Assembly: GCA_009927375.1 (NCBI GenBank)
Contig: RFNE01000201.1
Coordinates: forward strand, 1 to 32,864
Length of the DNA stretch: 32,864 nt
Direction: 5' to 3'
Origin: Actinomycetota bacterium
GTDB taxonomy: Bacteria > Actinomycetota > Acidimicrobiia > Acidimicrobiales > Ilumatobacteraceae
The position numbers and the translations under genes are program-made. The first letter of the stretch is position 1. The number at the start of each line of letters is the position of its first letter. The notes beneath the pieces were generated by a model. It ran no database searches. It was given only the letters and a program-made list of their open reading frames with translations, and was not told where the DNA came from. Shown piece by piece: positions 9,712 to 16,271 of this stretch.

Positions 9712-10451
9712 CTGAGAACGCCGAGCATCGCCTCGGGAATGTCCGACGGCCCGCTCACCGTCGCAAACCGCGCACCAACTCGTTGAGAGAACGCTCGCGC
9801 TTCGTCACTGTCATCCGAATGCGCAATGATGACAAGCTCGTCAAGGCACCGCGCGGATTCCTCGGCCGCCTGCGCGGACGTTGAGCGACAATCCGAAAGC
9901 AAGATCGTGATCCTTCGCTGCGCCGTCGATCGGGCGAGTTGCGAAGCTGACTCCCGGAGTGCATCTGCGAGATTCGTCGTACCAAACCCACGTAGCGACA
10001 GCACCGAGGTGACGAGTTGGTCAACGGGAACCTCGTCCGTTTGCGATTTGGCCACTCCAACGTCTCCGCCGAATACCAAGATGCTGTAGTCCGTCGGCTT
10101 GCGGTGGGCAACGGCTGCGGCGGCAAGTGCAGCCGTTGCGAGCGGGGCTCCACCCATCGAACCGCTCCTGTCGATCACAAGACTGATGGCGTGGGTGTTC
10201 TTCGTCCACACGCGATGACGAATCTCATCAATTTCGAGCACACCGGTGGCGCGATGACTCACGAGCGCATCAGTACTCGCATCGATGTCGAATTCGCCAG
10301 AAGAATCACTCGTTCGTTGGCTGACGACGCGTCCGACGCCACGTCGCGTCGGACCCACACGTGAACTCACCTCGATGAAGATTCGTCCGGCCAGTGTTCG
10401 TGCCAACTCACTCAAGGACGGATCGGTCGCAGCAACGAGGTCCGCGAGCAT
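9708..10451 (-). CDS. VWA-domain protein, MoxR partner (start uncertain)
   Basis: The von Willebrand factor A fold is shown by the MIDAS metal site: VIDRSGSMGG (DxSxS), with the Thr in TTNLADALRE and the Asp in ILLSDCRSTS. Such proteins commonly work beside MoxR AAA+ ATPases in metal insertion or complex maturation, and this gene directly follows one. The coordinates given are from the only conventional start in frame (ATG, 247 residues). The coding signal plainly continues upstream: FEEISPEVGVLDEDAF and LASEPDEALS look like the normal N-terminal region of this family. Yet no ATG, GTG or TTG occurs in frame back to a TGA inside moxR. Either the start is unusual, or one base is missing in the G5 run at 10636-10640. 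In that second case the gene would be fused to moxR. Confidence 0.75.
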   Translation of the reverse strand: MLADLVAATDPSLSELARTLAGRIFIEVSSRVGPTRRGVGRVVSQRTSDSSGEFDIDASTDALVSHRATGVLEIDEIRHRVWTKNTHAISLVIDRSGSMGGAPLATAALAAAAVAHRKPTDYSILVFGGDVGVAKSQTDEVPVDQLVTSVLSLRGFGTTNLADALRESASQLARSTAQRRITILLSDCRSTSAQAAEESARCLDELVIIAHSDDSDEARAFSQRVGARFATVSGPSDIPEAMLGVLS

Positions 10452-10618
10452 CGACAGCGCCTCGTCTGGTTCACTCGCAAGTTTCTGTGCGAATGCATCC
10501 TCGTCGAGGACGCCGACCTCGGGCGAGATCTCTTCGAAACCGTCGTGGCCCTCGAGTTCGCGTCGCGAAACGGTGCGCTTGGATGCGCGTGCCGCTGGAG
10601 AGGATGTTGGCGGTCGCT

Positions 10619-11563
10619 CTAGCGACGACTTGGCGCCCCCGTCGGGGCGCTCGCTTTTCCCGAACGGTCTCGTTCGTCAGCCGCAAATTGACGATCCCAC
10701 AGTTCTTCGATGATTGACTCCGCGCTGCGTGTGACGCCCTCACGCACTCTCACGCGACCGCTCAACGACACAACGGCGGCGTCCTTCCCACATGCATCTC
10801 GAGTTGCGGCCGATCCGCGCATTGCAACCAATTGATCAGCGACCATCACCGTGTCGATTGCACCACGAACCGATGAGCCCACGCGAAGTTCAGGGTGGGA
10901 CCTCGTTGCCCTTGCAACCTCGACGACACCGCGAACCCACGCCGAGTCGAAATCCTTCACCGATCCGCGCGTTGCGTGCTCGACGATTGCCACCTCGTCG
11001 TCGAGTGACTGGTACGTCATTGCAACACGGCACACACGATCGGAGATCGCACTCGAAATGCGCGCTGTTCCCACGGCGTCGAAAGGGTTCATCGCTGCAA
11101 CCAGCCGGAATCCATCACCCGCAGTGACCTTCCCGTATCGCGGGATGGTGATCTCTCCCTCGCTCATCACCGTGACGAGAACGTTCAGGGTCTCCTCAGG
11201 AATGCGGTTGATCTCTTCGACGTACAAAAGCGCACCTTCGCGCAACGCCTGGACGAGTGGACCGTCGACGAACGAACTTGCTGCGTACCCCTCGTCAAGC
11301 ACTCGGGCAGGATCGAAGTTTCCGATCAGTCGACTCGGTGTGAGTTCGGCATTGCCCTCGACGAACACGAAGGACACGCCGAACGACTGAGCAACTGACC
11401 GCAAGAGCGTCGACTTGCCGGTTCCGGGAGGGCCCTCGAGAACGACGTGGCGTCGTGCGCCGAGCGCAGCGACGACCAGCTCAACTTCTCGCGTGCGGCC
11501 AACGACACCCTGTGCCGCGGCCGATGCTCGTGAACCTACGTCGCCCGAGCGCTCCTTAGGCAT
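10619..11563 (-). CDS. MoxR-family AAA+ ATPase
   Basis: This chaperone-like ATPase has 314 residues as read. GPPGTGKST is Walker A, ALLYVEEINRIP is Walker B, and AAMNPFD holds the sensor 1 Asn. IRSEGEITIP-like text (MSEGEITIPRYG) is typical of the MoxR branch. MoxR proteins pair with VWA proteins to activate or load cofactors into dehydrogenases and other complexes, and here the gene sits between an alcohol dehydrogenase and a VWA gene. The start at 11563 overlaps the dehydrogenase stop by eight bases and gives MPKERSGD; an upstream ATG at 11590 would overlap more. The last 20 residues are Ala/Pro/Ser-rich and end at a TAG just past a G5 run, which may be a frameshift site. If so, the protein continues into the VWA region. 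Confidence 0.87.
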   Translation of the reverse strand: MPKERSGDVGSRASAAAQGVVGRTREVELVVAALGARRHVVLEGPPGTGKSTLLRSVAQSFGVSFVFVEGNAELTPSRLIGNFDPARVLDEGYAASSFVDGPLVQALREGALLYVEEINRIPEETLNVLVTVMSEGEITIPRYGKVTAGDGFRLVAAMNPFDAVGTARISSAISDRVCRVAMTYQSLDDEVAIVEHATRGSVKDFDSAWVRGVVEVARATRSHPELRVGSSVRGAIDTVMVADQLVAMRGSAATRDACGKDAAVVSLSGRVRVREGVTRSAESIIEELWDRQFAADERDRSGKASAPTGAPSRR

Positions 11564-12668
11564 ATTTGATGACGCCGCGAATGTTCTCACCTTCGCGCAT
11601 CGCGCGGTAGCCCTCGTTGACTTCCTCGAGTGCGTACTCGCGCGTCACAAGTCCGTTGAGGTCGAGCTGACCTTCACGGAACAAGCCGAGCAACTTCGGA
11701 ATGTCGGAGCGGGGGTTTCCCGAACCGAACAACGAGCCAACCAGTTGCTTTTCCGACAATGTGAGGTCGAGCAGGCTGATGTTGGCCGTCATCTCCATCA
11801 GAGGATGGATGTTCGTGACGACGACACGGCCGCCCTTCGACACTGCGGCCATTGCCTCGCCGATCATCGCACCGTTGCCGACGCCCATCGTCATGATGAC
11901 CTTGTTGGCCATCGTTCCCCACGTCAACTGCTGCACCATCGGGATCGCCTCTGCGAGCGACGCGGCGGTATGTGTTGCACCGAACTCCATCGCCTTTTCG
12001 CGCTTGAACTCGATCGGGTCGACCGCAATGATTCGCTTCGCACCCGCAAGACGTGCGCCCTGCACCGCGTTCGCACCAATGCCACCAATGCCGACGACCA
12101 CAACGGTGTCGCCGGGCTTGACTTCGGCGGCGTACACGCTCGATCCCCAACCGGTGACGACACCGCAACCGAGCAAGCACGCGCGATCAAGCGGAATGTC
12201 CTTCTCGATCTTGATGCAGCTTGCTTCATTCACGACGGTGTGCTCGGCAAAGGTGCCGAGCAGGCACATGATGCCAAGGTCCTTGCCGTCCTTGTGGTGA
12301 CGAGCGGTCTGATCGGAGATCTGCAGACCCGTAGCGAGGAACTGTCCCATGTCGCAGATGTTCTGGTGACCGGTGCTGCAGCTCGGGCAACGACCACACG
12401 AGGGAATGAAACCGAATACGACGTGGTCGCCGGGCTGCAACCACGTGACACTCGAACCGACTTGCTGAACGACACCGGCACCCTCATGCCCTCCGATGAT
12501 CGGAAATGCGGCAGGCAAGTCGCCAGTGACGAGGTGCTCGTCGCTATGGCACATTCCGGAGGCAACGAGCTTGACGAGTACTTCGTTCGGACCGGGAGGA
12601 TCGAGGTCGATTTCTTCAATGCTCCACGGAGCGTTGAGTTCCCACAACACGGCTGCTTTCGTCTTCAC
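11556..12668 (-). CDS. Mycofactocin-associated NDMA-dependent zinc alcohol dehydrogenase
   Basis: This 370-residue medium-chain dehydrogenase/reductase belongs to the class III-like nicotinoprotein alcohol dehydrogenases. They keep NAD(H) tightly bound and are known to occur with mycofactocin genes. GMCHSDEH holds a catalytic zinc Cys and GGHEGAG the zinc His region. The four structural zinc Cys lie in CGRCPSCSTGHQNIC, followed by LGCGVVTGWGS. VGIGGIGANAVQGARLAGA is the Rossmann nucleotide loop, with Asp in IAVDPIE. The start is the GTG at 12668, preceded by an AGAGGTGGGGG purine stretch and giving (V)KTKAAVLWE; upstream in-frame ATGs leave a non-family extension. It is transcribed away from mftA from a shared 116-base gap and leads the adh-moxR-VWA operon. 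The alcohol substrate is unknown. Confidence 0.9.
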   Translation of the reverse strand: MKTKAAVLWELNAPWSIEEIDLDPPGPNEVLVKLVASGMCHSDEHLVTGDLPAAFPIIGGHEGAGVVQQVGSSVTWLQPGDHVVFGFIPSCGRCPSCSTGHQNICDMGQFLATGLQISDQTARHHKDGKDLGIMCLLGTFAEHTVVNEASCIKIEKDIPLDRACLLGCGVVTGWGSSVYAAEVKPGDTVVVVGIGGIGANAVQGARLAGAKRIIAVDPIEFKREKAMEFGATHTAASLAEAIPMVQQLTWGTMANKVIMTMGVGNGAMIGEAMAAVSKGGRVVVTNIHPLMEMTANISLLDLTLSEKQLVGSLFGSGNPRSDIPKLLGLFREGQLDLNGLVTREYALEEVNEGYRAMREGENIRGVIKYA

Positions 12669-12712
12669 AATGACCCCCACCTCTGCGCAGTCGCCCACGC
12701 CGTTGTCCTGAC

Positions 12713-12730
12713 TGGGCATATTGTTGCCCA
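12713..12730. promoter_or_regulatory. Inverted repeat in the adh/mftA divergent promoter region, candidate operator
   Basis: TGGGCA and TGCCCA form perfect 6-base arms around a 6-base spacer. They lie 55 bases before the mftA ATG and 45 bases before the dehydrogenase start. Position and dyad symmetry suit a dimeric regulator controlling both operons. The known mycofactocin regulator MftR is TetR-like, but no such gene is in this window, so the identity of the binder is a guess. Confidence 0.35.
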
Positions 12731-12784
12731 AACCCCTCCAGCGACGCTACCCCGAGGCGCGCCCCATGATTACTGTGGAGTGCA

Positions 12785-12925
12785 ATGGAACCAACAGCAG
12801 CACTCGAGCAGGACCGCATCAGCGACGCTGAGGCCACCGGCACCCGCGATTCGGCACAGCCGCAGATCGTTGAAGAACTTCTCATCGAGGAGATCTCCAT
12901 CGACGGCATGTGCGGCGTGTACTGA
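12785..12925 (+). CDS. mftA: Mycofactocin precursor peptide MftA
   Basis: This is a 46-residue ribosomal peptide whose C-terminal Val-Tyr is converted into the redox cofactor mycofactocin. The diagnostic end is IDGMCGVY, directly before the stop, preceded by the acidic core EELLIEEIS that binds MftB. MftC decarboxylates and cross-links the last two residues, and MftE then releases the Val-Tyr-derived AHDP. The N-terminal half (about residues 1-27) is polar, with no motif. GGAG at 12777-12780 lies four bases before the ATG. mftB starts 18 bases downstream. The peptide is easily missed because of its size, but its last eight residues are essentially diagnostic. Confidence 0.95.
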   Translation: MEPTAALEQDRISDAEATGTRDSAQPQIVEELLIEEISIDGMCGVY

Positions 12926-12943
12926 TCCGCACGACCTTCCACG

Positions 12944-13210
12944 ATGACCCTCACGCTCGACTCGGCGTGTGAACTGCACCCCGACGTCGCCTTGCGACCA
13001 GAGCCCTTCGGCGCACTCGCGTATCACTACGGCAACCGTCGCCTGATCTTCCTCAAGCACCCGGACGTGGTCGCCGTCGTTCGTGATGCCGCAAACCATC
13101 GCTCGCTGCGCGAAGTACTTGTCGAAAACGGCATCGCTGAGTCGCGTTGGCCGTCGTTCATTTCTGCTCTCACGTCGCTCGCGCAGTCCGAGGTGATTCG
13201 TGTCCACTAG
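12944..13210 (+). CDS. mftB: Mycofactocin peptide chaperone MftB (RiPP recognition element)
   Basis: This 88-residue PqqD-like winged-helix protein binds the MftA leader and presents it to MftC. Visible features are an N-terminal beta-rich part with LRPEPFGALAYHYGNRRLIFLK, a typical MftB stretch, then helical segments ending in a hydrophobic turn (LAQSEVIRVH). Length and position between mftA and mftC match the family. It overlaps the start of mftC by eleven bases, which favours coupled translation and a near-stoichiometric supply of the two partners. Confidence 0.92.
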   Translation: MTLTLDSACELHPDVALRPEPFGALAYHYGNRRLIFLKHPDVVAVVRDAANHRSLREVLVENGIAESRWPSFISALTSLAQSEVIRVH

Positions 13211-14357
13211 TTCGCTCGCTGCACAGATGAAGCAGGGGCTCGACGCCCCCATCTGTCTCACGTGGGAATTGACGTATGCCTGCAATCTCCAGTGCGTCCA
13301 TTGCCTCTCATCGAGTGGCACCCGAGACCCGCGCGAGCTGACGACCGAGCAGGCCAAGGCAGTGCTCGACGAACTTCGTGACCTGCAGGTGTTCTACATC
13401 AACATCGGTGGTGGTGAGCCGATGGTGCGACGCGACTTCTTCGAGTTGCTCGAACATGCGGAGCACTGCAACATCGGCGTCAAGTTCTCCACCAACGGCG
13501 CGTTCATCACTCCAGAGAACGCCCGACGGTTGGCCGCGATGAACTACCTCGACATCCAGATCAGCCTTGACGGCGCAAATCGCGCGACGAACGATCGAGT
13601 TCGTGGCGAAGGTTCGTACGACATTGCCCTTCGTGCAATGGACAACCTGCGGGATGCGAGTTTTGGTCGGTTCAAGATCTCGGTCGTGATGACGCGAGAA
13701 AATGTCTCCCAACTGGATGAATTCAAGGCGCTTGCCGACTCTTACGGAGCCCAACTGCGCATCACCCGATTACGACCCGCTGGTCGCGGCGCAGACACGT
13801 GGAATGAGCTCCACCCGACTGCGGCCCAACAGCGAGTGATCTACGACTGGCTCATGCACCATGGAGAAGACGTCTTGACCGGAGACTCGTTCTTCCACTT
13901 GAACGCATTCGGTGACGCACTCCCCGGACTCAACTTGTGCGGCGCGGGTCGCGTGGTCTGTCTCATCGATCCGCTCGGTGATGTCTATGCATGCCCGTTC
14001 GTCATCCATGATGAGTTCAAGGCGGGCAGCGTGCTCGAAGATGGAGGATTCACGCACGTCTGGAAATCGAGCGACCTCTTCACCTCATTGCGCGAGCCCG
14101 AATCGCCTGGAGCATGCGCATCGTGCGGGAGCTACGACGCATGCCAAGGCGGATGCATGGCAGCGAAGTTCTTCACCGGGCTTCCCCTCGATGGTCCAGA
14201 CCCCGAATGCGTGAGCGGGCACGGTGAGCACGCACTCTCGTCCGCTGGTGCTGCCCCTCGCCCATCGATGGATCACTCGAAGCCAGTGCGCCTCACCGTG
14301 AAGGCTCGCCGAAGTCCAGTTCTCGTCACTCACCACAGCGGAGGGAGTCCATCATGA
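13200..14357 (+). CDS. mftC: Mycofactocin radical SAM maturase MftC
   Basis: MftC uses S-adenosylmethionine and iron-sulfur clusters to decarboxylate the C-terminal Tyr of MftA and then form a carbon-carbon bond to the neighbouring Val. The 385-residue protein has CNLQCVHC with Cys28, Cys32 and Cys35 as the CxxxCxxC ligands of the radical SAM cluster. GGGEPMVRRDF is the SAM-binding GGE motif, and a TIM-barrel core follows. The SPASM-type C-terminal region has ACPFV, CASCGSYDACQGGC and a later Cys for auxiliary clusters. The start is GTG at 13200, inside mftB. After the last Cys it has a 45-residue tail without known motifs. Its TGA overlaps the ATG of the plsY-like gene instead of leading into mftD. 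Confidence 0.95.
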   Translation: MSTSSLAAQMKQGLDAPICLTWELTYACNLQCVHCLSSSGTRDPRELTTEQAKAVLDELRDLQVFYINIGGGEPMVRRDFFELLEHAEHCNIGVKFSTNGAFITPENARRLAAMNYLDIQISLDGANRATNDRVRGEGSYDIALRAMDNLRDASFGRFKISVVMTRENVSQLDEFKALADSYGAQLRITRLRPAGRGADTWNELHPTAAQQRVIYDWLMHHGEDVLTGDSFFHLNAFGDALPGLNLCGAGRVVCLIDPLGDVYACPFVIHDEFKAGSVLEDGGFTHVWKSSDLFTSLREPESPGACASCGSYDACQGGCMAAKFFTGLPLDGPDPECVSGHGEHALSSAGAAPRPSMDHSKPVRLTVKARRSPVLVTHHSGGSPS

Positions 14358-15037
14358 ACGGTGTCTCGACAGGTGGTGTCATCGCCCTTCTCCTCCTTGG
14401 ATATTTCCTCGGAACGTTCCCGAGTGCACTGATCGTCGCGAAGCGCGGTGGCATCGACGTCACCGCCGAGGGTTCGGGAAATCCGGGCACGTCGAACGTC
14501 GTGCGCCTACTCGGCTGGCGTTATGGCGCAGTCGTGATGATTCTCGACATCGGCAAGGGTGCGCTCGCAGTTGGCGCTGCGGCGATCGTTGCCGGCGATC
14601 GCGTGACCCAACTCGGATATCTCTGCGGCTATGCGGCGGTCATCGGACATACGTTCCCAATCACGCGCAAGTTCGTCGGTGGTAAGGGTGTCGCGGCTGG
14701 TGGCGGTGCGATGTTCGTGCTCTACCCACTCATGAGCCTCGTGTTGTGCAGTTCGTGGTTCGTCATCAGGAAGGTCACCGGGAAGTCCTCGGTTGCATCG
14801 CTCGTGATCACCATCTGCGTTCCGTTGTACATCGTGTTCTTCCGCGACAATCGCTGGGAACTCCTCGATGCTCTCGGTCTCGTCGTGTTGATCATCATCC
14901 GACACACGGCGAACATCAAGCGACTTGGTCGCGCGAGGAAAACGCGGCCTAAGGCCCGAGGGCGTCCATGGCCACCTTCATCACCGACTTCTTCGACTCG
15001 CTCAAGGAGTTCTCGTCTTCGCCGTGGTTCTACGTGA
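14354..15037 (+). CDS. plsY: PlsY-like glycerol-3-phosphate acyltransferase inside the mycofactocin operon
   Basis: PlsY moves an acyl group from acyl-phosphate to glycerol-3-phosphate in the inner membrane, the first step of phosphatidic acid synthesis. The conserved motifs are present: GSGNPGTSN near residue 42, GKGA in the second loop, KFVGGKGVA in the third, and RHTANIKRLG near the end. About five membrane segments are visible. As read, the frame runs to 15037, overlaps the next gene by 70 bases and ends in a Ser/Arg-rich tail unlike the family. Adding one base near 14931-14934 would give RGEENAA and a TAA at 14950-14952, making a normal 199-residue PlsY that ends 15 bases before dedA. 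The ATGA overlap with mftC shows that the gene belongs to the operon. Whether it is the housekeeping PlsY or a specialised copy is unknown. Confidence 0.85.
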   Translation: MNGVSTGGVIALLLLGYFLGTFPSALIVAKRGGIDVTAEGSGNPGTSNVVRLLGWRYGAVVMILDIGKGALAVGAAAIVAGDRVTQLGYLCGYAAVIGHTFPITRKFVGGKGVAAGGGAMFVLYPLMSLVLCSSWFVIRKVTGKSSVASLVITICVPLYIVFFRDNRWELLDALGLVVLIIIRHTANIKRLGRARKTRPKARGRPWPPSSPTSSTRSRSSRLRRGST

Positions 15038-15588
15038 TCATCTACGTGATCGCGGTGCTGGACTCCGTCTTCCCCGTCGTACCGAGCGAAACACTCGTGA
15101 TCATCGGCGGAGTGTCCGCGGGTCTCGGTGATCTCTCGATCACGTTCGTCGTGCTCGCCGCTGGTCTCGGAGCATTCACCGGAGACAACATGAGTTACCT
15201 GATCGGACGCAGAGCGAGTGGAGCGATCACGCGAAGATACGAACGAACGGAGAAGGGCCGGCGACGGCTCCAAACGGTCATCAACCAAATCCACGAACGC
15301 GGCGGCTTGCTGCTCATCACCGCGCGATTCATCCCTGGAGGGCGGACGATTCTCACGTTGTCGTGTGGCATTACCCGTCAAGAACGTCGGTGGTACATGG
15401 GCTGGATCGCTGCCGCAGCAACGATCTGGGCGCTCTACGCATCACTACTCGGCTTCATCGGTGGCAAGACGTTCGAGGAGAATCACACACTCGCGTTCGT
15501 GGTCGCATTTGTTGCTGCCGTTTCGGTGACGGTGGTCATCGAAATCATTCGCGCGGTCCTGAAGAAGATCCGCAAGCGAACGCCGTGA
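14968..15588 (+). CDS. DedA/SNARE-associated family membrane protein inside the mycofactocin operon
   Basis: This 206-residue DedA (VTT domain) protein has four or five hydrophobic segments. The family includes lipid scramblases and flippases for undecaprenyl phosphate or phosphatidylethanolamine. Recognisable are the re-entrant segment with FPVVPSETLVIIGG, a common DedA stretch carrying the Glu, then GDNMSYLIGRR and ITARFIPGGRTI with the conserved Arg and GGR. The start at 14968 has GAGGG seven bases upstream. It sits between plsY and mftE, and its TGA overlaps the mftE GTG start (GTGA). DedA genes are not part of the standard mycofactocin set. A role in lipid-linked sugar supply for MftF is conceivable but purely inferred. 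Confidence 0.87.
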   Translation: MATFITDFFDSLKEFSSSPWFYVIIYVIAVLDSVFPVVPSETLVIIGGVSAGLGDLSITFVVLAAGLGAFTGDNMSYLIGRRASGAITRRYERTEKGRRRLQTVINQIHERGGLLLITARFIPGGRTILTLSCGITRQERRWYMGWIAAAATIWALYASLLGFIGGKTFEENHTLAFVVAFVAAVSVTVVIEIIRAVLKKIRKRTP

Positions 15589-16271
15589 AGTTTGCAACGC
15601 GTCGACTTCGTGAGTTGACGTCTGCGAAAGTGTCCTCGATCGAGCGACCGATCCTTGCGATTCCCGTCGGATCGTGCGAGCAGCACGGACCTCACCTCCC
15701 ACTCGGTACCGACACGATCATCGCCGAGGCGTTGTGTGACGCCCTCGCATCACTCAATGCTCGGATCGTGGTCAGTCCATCGCTCACGATCACTTCGAGC
15801 GGTGAACACGCAGGCTTTCCTGGCACGCTCTCGATCGGAGGTCCGGCGACGTCATCGACGATCATCGAGCTCGTGCGCTCTGCCGACTGGGCAACGGGTG
15901 TCGTACTCGTGAACGGTCACGGTGGGAACGCTTCACCAGTGAGTGATGCCGTTGCGATACTTCGAGCGGAGTCGCGAGTCGTCACCGACTGGTGGCCACG
16001 CATCGACGGTGGTGACGCGCATGCCGGGCACATTGAAACCTCACTCATGTTGCACCTCGCAGCCGATCTCGTGGACATGGAGCGGGCGGAAGTCGGCAAC
16101 ACCCAACCACTTCGTGAGATTGCCGACTCACTTCGCTCCGGCGGTCTCCGAGCAGTCTCGTCGAATGGAGTTCTCGGCGATCCCCGACATGCATCACGAG
16201 AAGTCGGTGAGAAGTTGATGGCGGACCTGGTCAGTCAACTCAACCACCACGTCGCGCTGCATCACCCATGA
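15585..16271 (+). CDS. mftE: Mycofactocin peptidase MftE (creatininase family)
   Basis: MftE is the creatininase-like metallopeptidase that cuts the modified Val-Tyr from MftA and frees AHDP. The 228 residues carry the family's metal ligands: Glu-x-His in PVGSCEQHGPHLPLGTDT, then VVLVNGHGGNASP, and GDAHAGHIETS with Asp, His and Glu. The GTG start at 15585 overlaps the dedA stop and gives (V)KFATRRLREL, which fits the family N-terminus. Longer frames extend into dedA and are not supported. The stop overlaps the mftF ATG. No mftD precedes it. Confidence 0.92.
   Translation: MKFATRRLRELTSAKVSSIERPILAIPVGSCEQHGPHLPLGTDTIIAEALCDALASLNARIVVSPSLTITSSGEHAGFPGTLSIGGPATSSTIIELVRSADWATGVVLVNGHGGNASPVSDAVAILRAESRVVTDWWPRIDGGDAHAGHIETSLMLHLAADLVDMERAEVGNTQPLREIADSLRSGGLRAVSSNGVLGDPRHASREVGEKLMADLVSQLNHHVALHHP

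Noticed and set aside
11415..12947. Plus-strand open frame of 510 codons over the dehydrogenase and moxR start
   Set aside because: It is antisense to a well-supported zinc dehydrogenase and has no family features. It also runs through the mftA region in another frame.
15363..16271. Longer mftE beginning inside dedA
   Set aside because: The extra N-terminal residues are an out-of-frame shadow of dedA. GTG at 15585 gives the family-like start and a coupled overlap.
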